Part shown: positions 9,837 through 19,703 of the stretch, in pieces
Position numbering within the stretch: the stretch's first letter is position 1
Layout: each line of letters starts with the position of its first letter
Assembly: GCF_009720525.1 (NCBI RefSeq)
Contig: NZ_CP043930.1
Span: 2,577,501-2,641,500 of the forward strand
Source: Gimesia benthica
GTDB lineage: Bacteria > Planctomycetota > Planctomycetia > Planctomycetales > Planctomycetaceae
Length of the DNA: 64,000 nt
Reading direction: 5' to 3'
Notes under the pieces: generated by a model
What the model was told of the DNA's origin: nothing
The model's input: the letters and a program-made list of their open reading frames with translations, nothing else
Databases searched by the model: none
Program-made: the position numbers and the translations under genes

Positions 9837-11606
9837 TTATTCACTTTGAACTTTGTGTATTGTGAATAAAATACGCTTGATACAACTCTGTTTTCCCAGA
9901 ATTGACAAGCAGTCAAACATGCCGATCCCGGTTGCTTTTCCACTCACCGAAACCCGTAAAGCATGAATAATCTGTCCTATACCGATCCCCTCATCTTCTA
10001 CAAAATTGTGCAGCAGTTTGTCCAAAGCATTAGAACTAAAATCATTTGTTTGTACTAATTTTCGACAGAACTTTAGCAATAATGGAATTATCTCTTTAGA
10101 GTTCTCAACTAAATCTAAAAGAGGCTTAACTAACAGAGGATTTTCCGGTGTCTCCAAGCGAGCCACACATGAAACATCGTTGATTATTTTATTTAACTCT
10201 TTTAATTCTTTATCACTATATCCATGAATTAATACAGCGTCCCCCTGACGGTAGAAAATAGGAATTCCAAGCAACATTGAGGATGTATAAGAATCAAATT
10301 TTTTAATCCGCTTTTTGAGTGCTTTGGAATCATATTCCATTTGATCATCGGCGACAAAGAACTCATCAAAATCCAGAATATCGCTGGCAATTTTGAGGCG
10401 GTCTTCCATACCGGTAATGACCTGACCAATTTTTTGTTTTGTTGTCTCGTCGTCCGCATCCTGTACCAGCCCGGCTTTCACCAGGTAGGGACTGCACATC
10501 GAAACTTTTTCATCCAGAGTCAGCTGATTCATCCAGTGTGACTGAAAGCTGAGCAGCTTATCCGGATCGAGTCCAGCCGACGCCTTGACCACCCGGTCCA
10601 GAGTGAAGTTCTCTACAATCGTATCGAGAGACATGATCTCTGTTTTATCATCCAAAGACCAGCCAAGTCGGGCCAGTGCGTTCAGGATTGCTTCCGGCAG
10701 GTAGCCGATCTTTTCGTAATACTCGACCATCACAGGATCCAGCCCTTCCGCATTGGCCAGACCGATGCGGGGAAAGACTGCGTCTGCTTTGTCGAACATC
10801 TTTTTGAACTGGGGACTCTTACGATATTTGTCCAGTTTGCGTTTGCTGAGTTTCTCTTTTCCACCAGGCGCCGCTACGAACGGAATGTGTGCGAACTGAG
10901 GCCGTTCATAACCCAGCGCCTGGTAAATCAACACCTGCACCGGCGTGTTGGAGAGATGCTCCTCGGCGCGAATCACATGTGTGATCTGCATCTGGGCATC
11001 ATCGACCACCGTTGCCAGGTTATACAGGGGTGTACCATTGGCTCGCAGAATGACCGGGTCGGGCATCAGGCCGGCGTCGAATTCAACATGTCCACGAACT
11101 GCATCATCAATCTGGATTTTCTGATCCCGGGGAACCAGCAGGCGTACAACAGCAGGACGCCCTTCAGCGGCAAACTGTTCCTTCTGGCTGTCTGTCAGTT
11201 CCAGTGATCTGCGGATATTCAGATAGTTGCGTTTTTCACTCTGTGCGGCTTCCCGATCGGCCTGAATCTGCTCCGGCGTGTCGTAGCAGTAGTAAGCCTT
11301 TCCGTCGGCCAGCAACTGATCGACGGCAGCCCGATACAGGTCATTTCGCTCGGACTGGAAGTAAGGACCAAAGTCACCACCGACTTCCGGACCTTCATCC
11401 CAGTTGAGACCCAGCCACTTGAACGCCTGCAGAATTGGATCCAGGGCGGCTGCGATGTTGCGCTCCTGGTCGGTATCGTCAATTCGTAGAATAAACTGAC
11501 CGCCGTTATGCCGGGCCCAGAGCCAGTTGAACAGGGCCGTACGCATCCCACCAATGTGCATATAACCGGTGGGACTGGGTGCAAAACGGGTTCGAACGGT
11601 ACTCAT
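9837..11606 (-). CDS. gltX: Glutamyl-tRNA synthetase with extended, AT-rich C-terminal domain
   Basis: A 589-aa class I synthetase for tRNA-Glu; 470-520 aa is usual. The HIGH signature is [13 protein letters not shown] (residues 8-20) and the KMSKS loop is KLSKRK (near 252), followed by an insertion of about 30 residues before [17 protein letters not shown]. The C-terminal anticodon-binding domain keeps the conserved end ([17 protein letters not shown]) but carries about 45-50 extra residues after KALKKRIKK. From about 10380 to the stop the DNA is much richer in AT than the rest: by hand count 33% G+C over 10021-10380 against 58% for 10741-10800. This suggests a replaced or transferred 3' end. 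It is first in a gltX-glnS unit. Catalytic function is well supported. Confidence 0.95.
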   Translation of the reverse strand: MSTVRTRFAPSPTGYMHIGGMRTALFNWLWARHNGGQFILRIDDTDQERNIAAALDPILQAFKWLGLNWDEGPEVGGDFGPYFQSERNDLYRAAVDQLLADGKAYYCYDTPEQIQADREAAQSEKRNYLNIRRSLELTDSQKEQFAAEGRPAVVRLLVPRDQKIQIDDAVRGHVEFDAGLMPDPVILRANGTPLYNLATVVDDAQMQITHVIRAEEHLSNTPVQVLIYQALGYERPQFAHIPFVAAPGGKEKLSKRKLDKYRKSPQFKKMFDKADAVFPRIGLANAEGLDPVMVEYYEKIGYLPEAILNALARLGWSLDDKTEIMSLDTIVENFTLDRVVKASAGLDPDKLLSFQSHWMNQLTLDEKVSMCSPYLVKAGLVQDADDETTKQKIGQVITGMEDRLKIASDILDFDEFFVADDQMEYDSKALKKRIKKFDSYTSSMLLGIPIFYRQGDAVLIHGYSDKELKELNKIINDVSCVARLETPENPLLVKPLLDLVENSKEIIPLLLKFCRKLVQTNDFSSNALDKLLHNFVEDEGIGIGQIIHALRVSVSGKATGIGMFDCLSILGKQSCIKRILFTIHKVQSE

Positions 11607-11858
11607 AAACGGGCTCTTATTTCTCTATCAAACTGACGGGCTGACCGACGGGAATTCCAGCGTTCCCGCTGCTGGACAAGGACACAGCCGGAAGATGGCA
11701 GGTAACAGTCCTGACCGGGTCCGGCTGATCATAAAACACCCACATGCATTCGACAAGTATATTCGAAGAGACAACTTAGCGCAATTTCACGTTTTCTGGC
11801 GATTCCGGGTTCCTTGAACGGTCTTGACGGTACTTCCCCGGCGACCTAGCATTTCTGC

Positions 11859-12527
11859 ATGAAACGCTTTCTGCTCTTCCTTTTATTGCTGCTGCTGATC
11901 CTGGGTGGGACCGCCGGGGGCCTGTATTGGTCCTCTGCTCAGGTACCGGAGTTCTACCAGGCGGCTCTTCAGCAACAGGTGGCCCCGGAAATCCGGCAGC
12001 AGGAAGCCAAGGATTTTGTCCAGCACTCGATGCAGATTGTCAACGACGTCCGCAACCAGGAACCACTCTGGTCGCAGGAGTTCAGCGAACAGGAAGTCAA
12101 CGCCTGGCTGGCCGAAGAACTGCATCAGAAATACAACGAATGGGTGCCGGAAGGCATCACCGATCCACGGGTCCACTTCGAACAGGACCAGGTCATCGTT
12201 GGCTTTCATCTGACCTTAAAAAAATGGTCTGGAATTATCAGTCTCAAATTCAAACCCTGGCTGATGAAGGAAAACCGTCTGGTACTCGAACTGGAACAGG
12301 CCCGGGCGGGTCTGCTGCCGATCCCCATCGATGAAGCGATTACCAAACTGACTCAGGAAGCCCGTGCCGAAGGCTGGCAGATTGAATGGAGCCAGATGAA
12401 CGAGCATGACGTTTTGATCGTACATCTGGACCGCCAGGATTCCGATCTCCCCGACCTGACGTCTCTCAAAGTTGAACCGGGGCTGTTTCAAATCGCCGGT
12501 AAAGCAAACCACGCACAGCAGCAATGA
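11859..12527 (+). CDS. Membrane-anchored hypothetical protein
   Basis: A 222-aa protein with a Leu-rich N-terminal segment (residues 4-25, LLFLLLLLLLILGG) that acts as a signal anchor, then a periplasmic domain of about 195 residues. The visible features are an amphipathic Glu/Gln-rich helix (about 30-75), the motif QEFSEQEVNAWLAEEL (about 77-92), and a beta-rich part with DQVIVGFHLTLKKWSGI. The arrangement (anchor, EQEVNxWL helix, beta-sheet) is like small planctomycete proteins of unknown role; I recognise no named family. It stands alone on the plus strand between gltX and the convergent LigD_N gene, and no terminator is visible. Confidence 0.8.
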   Translation: MKRFLLFLLLLLLILGGTAGGLYWSSAQVPEFYQAALQQQVAPEIRQQEAKDFVQHSMQIVNDVRNQEPLWSQEFSEQEVNAWLAEELHQKYNEWVPEGITDPRVHFEQDQVIVGFHLTLKKWSGIISLKFKPWLMKENRLVLELEQARAGLLPIPIDEAITKLTQEARAEGWQIEWSQMNEHDVLIVHLDRQDSDLPDLTSLKVEPGLFQIAGKANHAQQQ

Positions 12528-12553
12528 GCGTGTGAGCCGTTAGAGCTTCGCGA

Positions 12554-12928
12554 TCAAAAGAATGCCGTATAATTGAGACTCCACCTGTTTTCCGAATCCT
12601 GCTTTTTTAAAGTGAGCCGTCCTGCCAGTTCCTCACCGGTGAGCAATGCCACCAACTGATCTTCGCTCCGTTCCAGCAGAGTGAAAGTTCCCCGATCCCA
12701 GCGGCTGACCTCCCCGCGATCGCCACTGACGGGCCCCTCGTATTCCAGATAAACCAGTCGATGATCGGGTAACGCCTCCGCAGTCAAATCAAGTGACGTT
12801 TCATCCGACGCCGGGTCGATCTCCGGCGGCTGGGGGAGACGCCAGGTTTTGAGCACATCCCCTTCTTCCAGCATCAGATCCCAGTGCAGTTCGGGATGAT
12901 TGTGTCTGAGAATCACGTACTGCTGCAT
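12554..12928 (-). CDS. Stand-alone LigD-type 3'-phosphoesterase domain protein
   Basis: A 124-aa protein made only of the DNA ligase D N-terminal (phosphoesterase, LigD_N) fold. The signature is RHNHPELHWDLMLEEGDVLKTWRLP (residues 8-31 region), equivalent to the HD...HYDLRLE...LKSWAVP motif of LigD, followed by YLEYEGPVSGDRGEVSRWDRG, which matches the family's EG.IP.G.YG.G.V..WD.G block. In LigD this module removes 3' phosphates and ribonucleotides at DNA ends; single-domain versions are common in planctomycetes and actinobacteria. Its ATG overlaps the stop of the upstream glycosyltransferase by one base (TAATG), so translation is coupled. The link to a glycosyltransferase has no obvious meaning. 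Activity is inferred. Confidence 0.82.
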   Translation of the reverse strand: MQQYVILRHNHPELHWDLMLEEGDVLKTWRLPQPPEIDPASDETSLDLTAEALPDHRLVYLEYEGPVSGDRGEVSRWDRGTFTLLERSEDQLVALLTGEELAGRLTLKKQDSENRWSLNYTAFF

Positions 12929-14079
12929 TATTTCTCACTTCCGGTCAGAGACTCTTTGATTAGCTGATCCCACGATTCAAAATAGCGGGTGATGGAAAAT
13001 TTCTCACTTGCCTGAAGACTCATAAGAGCAAGCTCCTTTAGCGATTTTTCATCCGCCATGAGCGATCTCATCAGATCTTCGAGCGCGTGAATGGAAGTCA
13101 ATTCATGTTGATTTTTCGTAGGTAAAAGTAACGCTTTTAGTTCACGCATGGAAAGATCAGCCAGACTTCCCTGACAGTCGAATCCGATGCAGGGTAACCC
13201 GCGTGACATTGCCTGCAACAGTGCATTGGGAAAACCTTCATAACGGGAAGGGAGCACAAACAGATCCCCCTGATCGAGGGCCAGTTCGGGATCGGCCACC
13301 CAGCCGGGTAGTTCGATCTGCTCCTGCAGCCCCCGCTGATCAATCGTGGCTTGCAGTGTCTCACGCAGGGGGCCTTCTCCCAGAATGCGTAATTTCCAAT
13401 CCGGAAAATCATCTGCCAGATTAGAAAAGGCATCGATCAACATATCAAAGCCTTTTTCATGAGAGAGCCGGCCCATGCCCAGTACCACATGTGAAGCAGG
13501 CCGTGCTTTGACAATCTCTTCCGTCACCTTGGGAATTCCCGCCGAGCGCGGTGCAGGCACTGCGTTCGGAATGACTTCGATACGGGTTGAAGGGAACCAG
13601 GGGCGACAAAAGTCGGCCACCCCCTGCGTCTGCACTACGACGGCTGCTGCACGGGGATATGTTTTCTTACGCAGGAATGACCAGACGCGGCCCATCAGAT
13701 GATAGCGCGGGTCCGAGCGTTCGGAGACAATCACGGGATAAGCTGCTTTCCCGACTGCCAACAGCGTCAGCACATTCATCCGATCCGTCAGGCTGATGAC
13801 CACGTCGGGTCTGGAACGGGCAATTTCAGCGCGAAGTTTTCGAACCCGTTGCCGGTTATTCACCACTGCCTGCAGGAGATTTCCCGAATCACGCATCAGT
13901 CCCAGCGCAATGCGCTGAACTTCCGGTGCGAGCTGAAAGGTATCGGTCTCTGCGGAATCGAGGGTCAACAGTGTGACCTGATCTCCCTCTGCAGCCCAAT
14001 AATTGGCCATCATCGCAGCCACCCCCTCTGCACCGCCCAGACTGAGCGAAGGAATCGTGATGGTGATCCGTCGAGACAA
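12928..14079 (-). CDS. Glycosyltransferase family 4 protein
   Basis: A 383-aa GT-B fold retaining glycosyltransferase. The N-terminal domain begins with SLSLGGAEGVAAMMANYW, the usual acceptor-side glycine loop, and the C-terminal domain has VLGMGRLSHEKGFDMLIDAF, ILGEGPLRETL and YEGFPNALLQAMSRG, which bind the nucleotide sugar. In the last motif the second Glu of the EX7E pair is replaced by Gln, a tolerated variation. The start is TTG at 14079; no better in-frame codon is evident and the assignment is moderate. It overlaps the LigD_N gene by one base. It probably builds cell-surface or exported polysaccharide; donor and acceptor are unknown. Confidence 0.88.
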   Translation of the reverse strand: MSRRITITIPSLSLGGAEGVAAMMANYWAAEGDQVTLLTLDSAETDTFQLAPEVQRIALGLMRDSGNLLQAVVNNRQRVRKLRAEIARSRPDVVISLTDRMNVLTLLAVGKAAYPVIVSERSDPRYHLMGRVWSFLRKKTYPRAAAVVVQTQGVADFCRPWFPSTRIEVIPNAVPAPRSAGIPKVTEEIVKARPASHVVLGMGRLSHEKGFDMLIDAFSNLADDFPDWKLRILGEGPLRETLQATIDQRGLQEQIELPGWVADPELALDQGDLFVLPSRYEGFPNALLQAMSRGLPCIGFDCQGSLADLSMRELKALLLPTKNQHELTSIHALEDLMRSLMADEKSLKELALMSLQASEKFSITRYFESWDQLIKESLTGSEK

Positions 14080-14352
14080 TGCAGAATTCGCCTTTCATCT
14101 AAGGTACTGGCAGACAGTAAGATACGAAAGAAAACGACAATGGAAATCAGCGTGTACTGCAGACTATCGCATCTCTTCAGTTGCGGCAAGCGGCACTTAT
14201 GCTCCCAATCCAGTCTACACGGAATTGATCTACACCTGATAGCCGATATCTGCTAAATTTCGGCTCCTCTCTGCCCCCGAGGCTCTGCTTCGCAACGGCA
14301 CTCTCCTTTCTCCCTTCGATTTCCCGTCATACGCAATACCACGGATGGTACT

Positions 14353-15384
14353 ATGGCTTCCAAATCCAAAAAGAAAACTTCGTTCGTCAAATCCTGGAAA
14401 TTACGTGGCCTGGCTTTACTGCTGATCGGTCTGCTCGGCGGCGGTGCATTTCACTTCGACGTCGTCAAGCCTGCCCAGCTGACAAAGTGGGTCAAACAGA
14501 TCATCTCAACCACGGCTTCCAGCTCCACACCGGCTGACTGGAATTCAACTGAGATTGATCTGCCCCGTTCGAATGACACGATTCGGATTGCCAGTTTCAA
14601 TATTCAGGTTTTTGGCGTCAGTAAGATGTCAAAACCCGAGGTCCCCCAGATCCTGGCCCGGATCATTCAGCAGTTCGATGTCGTGGCGGTTCAGGAAATC
14701 CGATCCAAGGATCTCTCCTTTCTGGATGAATTCCTGGCGATTCTGAATTCGGGAGAGCGGCGCTATGCTTATATTATTGGCGCGCCGCAGGGAAGAACCA
14801 TCAGCAAAGAACAGTACGCCTACTTTTACGATACCGCCCGGGTCATGGTGAATCACAAATGGACGTACACCGTGATCGATAAATATGACAAACTGCATCG
14901 TCCTCCGTATGTAGCCCACTTCCAGACTCTGAGCCCATCAAGCGAAAATCCTTTTACCTTTACCTTGATCAACATTCATACCGATCCGGATGAAACCGAC
15001 CAGGAACTGAATGTTCTCGACGATGTGTACCGGGTCGTCGCCAACGATGGCAGCCAGGAGGACGATGTAATCCTGCTGGGAGACCTGAATGTGGATGATC
15101 AGAACCTGGGCGAATTGGGACGGGTCGGAGACCTGATGTGGACCGTCTCGAAAACTCCCACCAATACTCGCCAGTCAAAGCAGTATGACAATATCCTGTT
15201 CAGCCAGCACCGCTCGCAGGAATTCACCGGCATTTCGGGGGTGTATGATTTCAAAACCCGCTTCAAACTCACCGAGGAAGAAGCACTGCTGGTCTCCGAC
15301 CATCTCCCGGTCTGGGCCGAGTTCCAGATCACCGAAAATGGGGGAATCCGTCAGGCTGGTGTTCAGGGTACGCAGCCTCGTTAA
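14353..15384 (+). CDS. Membrane-anchored endonuclease/exonuclease/phosphatase (EEP) family protein
   Basis: A 343-aa protein with a basic N-terminus and one TM (about residues 19-36), then an EEP (DNase I-like) domain facing the periplasm. The visible motifs are IRIASFNIQVFG (start of the fold), VVAVQEIRSKD with the metal-binding Glu, TLINIHTDPDE with the catalytic His, DDVILLGDLNVDD with the Asp-x-Asn pair, and SDHLPVWAEF with the final Asp-His pair. All catalytic positions are present. Targets of such proteins range from DNA to phospholipid head groups and cannot be told here. The stop codon overlaps that of the convergent metallophosphoesterase (15381-15384, TTAA). Confidence 0.9.
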   Translation: MASKSKKKTSFVKSWKLRGLALLLIGLLGGGAFHFDVVKPAQLTKWVKQIISTTASSSTPADWNSTEIDLPRSNDTIRIASFNIQVFGVSKMSKPEVPQILARIIQQFDVVAVQEIRSKDLSFLDEFLAILNSGERRYAYIIGAPQGRTISKEQYAYFYDTARVMVNHKWTYTVIDKYDKLHRPPYVAHFQTLSPSSENPFTFTLINIHTDPDETDQELNVLDDVYRVVANDGSQEDDVILLGDLNVDDQNLGELGRVGDLMWTVSKTPTNTRQSKQYDNILFSQHRSQEFTGISGVYDFKTRFKLTEEEALLVSDHLPVWAEFQITENGGIRQAGVQGTQPR

Positions 15385-16583
15385 ACGGAAGCAGCACGCT
15401 CCGCCGGTGCCTGCAGAGTTAACAGGCTGATCTCGGGGCGGCAGAACCAGCGCAAGGGGTGTATGCCCGAAACGCCGCGACTGACATGCAGGAGCGTTGA
15501 ACCACGAAAAAAAGTTCCACTCGTGTAGCGGGTTCCGTGCAGACTGGGCGCAAAGATTGGACCGAGAGGTGGGATGCGAACCTGACCCCCATGTGTGTGC
15601 CCCGAGAGCACCAGATCGTATCCCTGGCGGGCTGCCCAGTGATAATTGTCGGGCGTGTGACTGACCAGCAGTGTAAAGTCGGACTCGACGTCGATGCCTG
15701 CTCCATCAGCAGACCGCTTTAAAGCAGGCAATCCCCCCATCCAGGGAGCTTCGGTTCCCGTCATATAAAGCGAATGCCCCGCGTGCTCCAGACACACCGG
15801 TTCGAGAGTCAAATCAATCCAGCCCAGTTCCGTTAATGACTGTCGAATCTGCTGACTGTCCTGATTCCAGTCATGATTTCCAAGAATGAAGAAACAACCC
15901 AGAGGTGCCTGCAGGGAACCCAGCGTCTCCTGCAGCCAGTCGAGACAGATCATTTCATCCAGCAGATCGCCGGAAAAAATAATCAGATCGGGTTGGGCTT
16001 CCTGGCCGATATGGCAGAGCTCGATAAAGTATTCGTGTTTCAATGTGCCTGAATAATGCAAATCACTGAGATGCAGGATCTTCAATCCATCCCACGATGG
16101 GGGCAGACGGGGCAACTGAAATGTTTTCCGCGTGAATTCCACACTGAAGATTTCATTGAATGGTAGTCCCGCCAGGTAATGATAAGGCCCCTCACCGATC
16201 AGATCGTCCTGCAGACGCTCGCGCATCTGAATCAGTTCCGCTGACTGGGCTGTCTGTTGTCGGGGTGGCCGATAGCACTGGTGGCGGACCGCGGAATACA
16301 TCAGGCCTGCGAACCCCAGAGCACAGGGAATCAATATGGGCTTCCACCAGCCAGGCAACTGATTCCATTCTCCTCCGGTCAAGACACCGGGATCTGAAAG
16401 TCCCACTGTGAAAAACAGGACTATCGGGAACAGGACGATGAGCAGTTCCAGCACGTGCCGCAAGCGTTTGAGATGAACCTCATGTATCTTCATCGCATGC
16501 GTGCGATTGATGACCGAAGTCCAGAGCTCAGCATGTCCGATCGACAGCATCAGCAAGATCAGTCCATTAGTGATTACGTCCAT
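15381..16583 (-). CDS. Membrane metallophosphoesterase (YaeI-like)
   Basis: A 400-aa protein with about three to four hydrophobic segments in the first 110 residues and a calcineurin-like phosphoesterase domain after residue 160. All metal-binding blocks are visible: ILHLSDLHYSG (D-x-H), LIIFSGDLLDE (GD), FFILGNHDWNQ (GNHD), LLVSHTPDNYH (H) and DLVLSGHTHGGQVRIP (GHTHGGQ). The GHTHGGQ form and the membrane anchor are typical of YaeI/YkuE-type enzymes, which act on phospholipid or lipid A intermediates at the membrane. The substrate is not deducible. It is convergent with the EEP gene, sharing four bases at the stop codons. Confidence 0.93.
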   Translation of the reverse strand: MDVITNGLILLMLSIGHAELWTSVINRTHAMKIHEVHLKRLRHVLELLIVLFPIVLFFTVGLSDPGVLTGGEWNQLPGWWKPILIPCALGFAGLMYSAVRHQCYRPPRQQTAQSAELIQMRERLQDDLIGEGPYHYLAGLPFNEIFSVEFTRKTFQLPRLPPSWDGLKILHLSDLHYSGTLKHEYFIELCHIGQEAQPDLIIFSGDLLDEMICLDWLQETLGSLQAPLGCFFILGNHDWNQDSQQIRQSLTELGWIDLTLEPVCLEHAGHSLYMTGTEAPWMGGLPALKRSADGAGIDVESDFTLLVSHTPDNYHWAARQGYDLVLSGHTHGGQVRIPPLGPIFAPSLHGTRYTSGTFFRGSTLLHVSRGVSGIHPLRWFCRPEISLLTLQAPAERAASV

Positions 16584-16792
16584 GTTGCGTTCACTGTTCG
16601 CTCAAAGCGGGCCCCAAAATAAATACGTATGCGCAAGCGAATCATAGAGAATCGATACCGGAATGCAAATGCTTACGGAACAGCAATCCAGTGTTCCGGT
16701 GTGTTAAGCGTGGTATAATTCACCGTCAACCGTTAATCTGCTGACTGGAATCTGAACAAGCTTTAATACTGGATGATTGGAAACGTGCCCCG

Positions 16793-18622
16793 ATGGGATA
16801 CCGCGGACTGCGTGAATGCGTCACTGACCTCGAACGGACGGGGCAACTGATTCGAATCGAGCAGGAAATCGATGCTAACCTGGAAGCAGCGGAAATCCAG
16901 CGCCGCGTTTACCAGGCAGGTGGACCTGCGGTTTACTTTGCAAATGTACGCGGATGTCGTTTTCCAATGGTCAGCAATCTGTTTGGTACCATTGAGCGCA
17001 CCCGCTATATTTTTCGCGATGCGCTCCGCGCCGTGAATCATCTGGTAGAACTCAAGGTCGATCCGACCCAGTTCTGGAAACAACCCTGGCGGTATCGTGA
17101 CGTTCCCTTTTCCTTGCTGCATATGCTGCCTCGCAGTTGTTCGCGAGGCCCGATCATGCAGAACCGGATTCAACTTGAAGACCTGCCGCAACTCAAAAGC
17201 TGGCCCGATGACGGCGGCCCGTTTGTCACTCTGCCCCAGGTATATACAGAATCCCCACATCGCGGCGGACTGATGAATTCCAACCTCGGCATGTACCGTA
17301 TTCAACTGGCCGGGAATGACTATCAACCGAACCGTCAGATCGGCCTGCATTACCAGATTCATCGCAGCATCGGCGTGCATCATGCGGAAGCGATCGAGAA
17401 AGGTGAGCCCCTCAAAGTGAATGTGTTTGTCGGCGGTGCTCCTGCAATGACTCTCTCTGCTGTCATGCCTTTACCGGAAGGACTCTCCGAGCTCACCTTT
17501 GCCGGCGTCCTGAGTAAACGGGCGATTCGCATGGTCCGTAATCCGGGGGGACTACCGATTTACGCGGACGCTGATTTCTGTATTTCCGGCTGGGTCGATC
17601 CCGAACAACTACTGCCCGAAGGTCCGTTTGGAGACCACCTGGGTTACTACAGCCTCAAGCATCCTTTTCCGGTGATGAATGTAGAAGCGGTCTATCATCG
17701 TAATGACGCGATCTGGCCTTTCACTGTGGTGGGTCGTCCTCCCCAGGAAGATACTGCTTTTGGGGCGATCATTCATGAAATCACCGGGCCAGCGATCCCG
17801 TCGGTAATTCCGGGTGTGCATCAGGTACACGCTGTAGATGCGGCCGGCGTGCATCCCCTGTTACTTGCGGTCGGCAGCGAACGCTATACCCCCTACGATC
17901 AACAGCGCAAACCCCAGGAAATTCTGACGAACGCCAATGCGATCCTGGGACAGGGGCAATTGAGCCTGGCGAAATACCTGATGATCGTCGCCCGTGAGGA
18001 CAATCCGGAACTGGATGCGGAAGAGATTGACGACTTCCTCTCGCATCTGCTTGAGCGGATTGACTGGCGGCGGGATCTGCATTTCCAGACCTGCACGACG
18101 ATCGACACGCTCGATTATTCCGGCACCGGCTTTAACATGGGATCGAAGGTCGTCATGGCTGCGGCAGGACCTGTGACTCGTGAACTGGCTACCGAAATTC
18201 CCGGAGACTTCTCACTGCCGGACGGGTTTACCGCACCGCGTGTGTGTCATCCCGGAATCCTGGCGGTTCATGCCCCCCGTTTTGTAAAGGGGAATCAGGA
18301 CCTGCGACAGTTCTGTGCAGTTCTGGACACCTCTCATCCGCTGAATCGCTTCCCGCTGGTGGTGCTTGTTGATGACAGCGATTTCACTGCAGCCAGTCTG
18401 AATAACTTTCTGTGGACCGTCTTCACCCGCTCCAATCCGGCATCTGATATTGATGGTATTGACGCCTTCACCGAGCAGAAGCACTGGGGATGCCGAGGTG
18501 CTCTCGTCATTGATGCCCGCATTAAACCGCATCATGCCCCTCCCCTGATCGAAGATCCCGAGATCACCCGGCGCGTCGATCAGTTGGGAGCGCCCGGCGG
18601 TCCGCTGCACGGAATCATCTAA
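16793..18622 (+). CDS. UbiD-family prenylated-FMN-dependent decarboxylase
   Basis: A 609-aa decarboxylase of the UbiD family. Visible family blocks are NLGMYRIQ, YQIHRSIGVHH (prFMN/metal loop), VFVGGAPAMTLSA, EGPFGDHLGYYS carrying the catalytic Glu, and TVVGRPPQED. In UbiD these residues bind prenylated FMN and Mn/K and act in ubiquinone or menaquinone synthesis; related enzymes decarboxylate other aromatic acids. At about 600 aa it is longer than E. coli UbiD (497), as in several bacteria using the futalosine menaquinone route. No UbiX-like flavin prenyltransferase gene is near. A role in menaquinone synthesis is likely but not proven by the context. Confidence 0.9.
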   Translation: MGYRGLRECVTDLERTGQLIRIEQEIDANLEAAEIQRRVYQAGGPAVYFANVRGCRFPMVSNLFGTIERTRYIFRDALRAVNHLVELKVDPTQFWKQPWRYRDVPFSLLHMLPRSCSRGPIMQNRIQLEDLPQLKSWPDDGGPFVTLPQVYTESPHRGGLMNSNLGMYRIQLAGNDYQPNRQIGLHYQIHRSIGVHHAEAIEKGEPLKVNVFVGGAPAMTLSAVMPLPEGLSELTFAGVLSKRAIRMVRNPGGLPIYADADFCISGWVDPEQLLPEGPFGDHLGYYSLKHPFPVMNVEAVYHRNDAIWPFTVVGRPPQEDTAFGAIIHEITGPAIPSVIPGVHQVHAVDAAGVHPLLLAVGSERYTPYDQQRKPQEILTNANAILGQGQLSLAKYLMIVAREDNPELDAEEIDDFLSHLLERIDWRRDLHFQTCTTIDTLDYSGTGFNMGSKVVMAAAGPVTRELATEIPGDFSLPDGFTAPRVCHPGILAVHAPRFVKGNQDLRQFCAVLDTSHPLNRFPLVVLVDDSDFTAASLNNFLWTVFTRSNPASDIDGIDAFTEQKHWGCRGALVIDARIKPHHAPPLIEDPEITRRVDQLGAPGGPLHGII

Positions 18623-18746
18623 AGGTTTCCGGAAAAATATTGCTGTGGGAATCGGAAACGGTTTCGACAGGAACACAAGCGAACGTTTACAATTTCTGAT
18701 CAGTCCTTTGACTCACCAGTTTCCTGCACCGGAGTGAACCAGTTCC

Positions 18747-19670
18747 ATGATGTACCCGAACCATATTCTGCGCGCCAGCCTGGCAGCCCTTGTTTCCGTT
18801 CTCCTGTTCTCGGTTCCCGTCCAGGGACAAAAACAGAAAAAGAAACAAAAGCCCTTCCAATGGGTGAACGAACTGAAACAGGAAATCCCCGGTGTCAAGC
18901 ATGCCACGTTTCGCAGTCCGTCGATGAATGTGGATGTCGGCTACTGCATTTACCTGCCTCCGCAGTACCGGAACGCCGAATATAAAACGAAACGTTTTCC
19001 CGTAGTCTACTATCTGCACGGTGGTCGTCCCGGCAGCGAAACCAAAAGCGTGAAACTGGCTCAGTATATCGATAAGCAAATCTCTACAGGCAAGGTAGAC
19101 CCCATGATCTATGTCTTCGTAAACGGGGGACCGGTGAGTCATTACAACCTGCCGGACCGCAAGCACGCCATGGGGGCAGACGTCTTCGTCAAAGAACTGA
19201 TACCGCATATCGATGCCACCTATCGCACCATTGCCGATCGCAAAGGCCGTGCGATTGAAGGATTTTCCCAGGGAGGCCGGGGAACGACGCGTATCATGTT
19301 CAAACATCCGGAACTCTTCTGTTCCGCGGCACCGGGTGGTGCTGGCCAGGCGACGGAAAAACGTATCTCAGAGAACAATGGACGCGAAAATGAGAACCTG
19401 GTCTTTGTCCCTGGGGATAACACTTATGATCTGGCCCGTAAATATGCGAAGGATTCTCAACCCCCACTGCGTATTTTGATTCACGTTGGTACGAAGGGCT
19501 TCAATTACGAGAATAATCTTGCCTACATGGAGTTTCTAAAATCACTCAAGATCCCCTTCGAGGCATTGATTGTCCCTGATGTTCCACACAGTGCGCAGCA
19601 GATCTACCAGAAGGAAGGACTGAAACTGATGCAGTTCCATGCGAAGAATTTTCGTCAGGCGGCGCAGTAG
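18747..19670 (+). CDS. Secreted esterase of the alpha/beta hydrolase (Fes/esterase D-like) family
   Basis: A 307-aa exported hydrolase. A signal peptide is present (about residues 1-27, ending VQGQ), then a basic patch KQKKKQKP. The alpha/beta hydrolase fold shows PVVYYLHGG (oxyanion region, 85-93), the nucleophile elbow EGFSQGG with Ser174, and a late HS in PDVPHSAQQIY as the probable catalytic His. This is the putative-esterase group that includes enterochelin esterase and many planctomycete carbohydrate esterases. It follows the UbiD gene by 124 bp with no terminator between, so cotranscription is possible. Two tandem ATG codons are available at the start. Substrate unknown. Confidence 0.88.
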   Translation: MMYPNHILRASLAALVSVLLFSVPVQGQKQKKKQKPFQWVNELKQEIPGVKHATFRSPSMNVDVGYCIYLPPQYRNAEYKTKRFPVVYYLHGGRPGSETKSVKLAQYIDKQISTGKVDPMIYVFVNGGPVSHYNLPDRKHAMGADVFVKELIPHIDATYRTIADRKGRAIEGFSQGGRGTTRIMFKHPELFCSAAPGGAGQATEKRISENNGRENENLVFVPGDNTYDLARKYAKDSQPPLRILIHVGTKGFNYENNLAYMEFLKSLKIPFEALIVPDVPHSAQQIYQKEGLKLMQFHAKNFRQAAQ

Positions 19671-19703
19671 AAGTCCTGAACGGGAACTGGCTGCAGTCAG
19701 ATT

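Noticed and set aside
11607-11858. Possible tRNA or small RNA between gltX and the next gene
   Set aside because: I looked for a TTCGAATCC-like T-loop and a cloverleaf here and in other gaps and found none; nothing supports an RNA gene.
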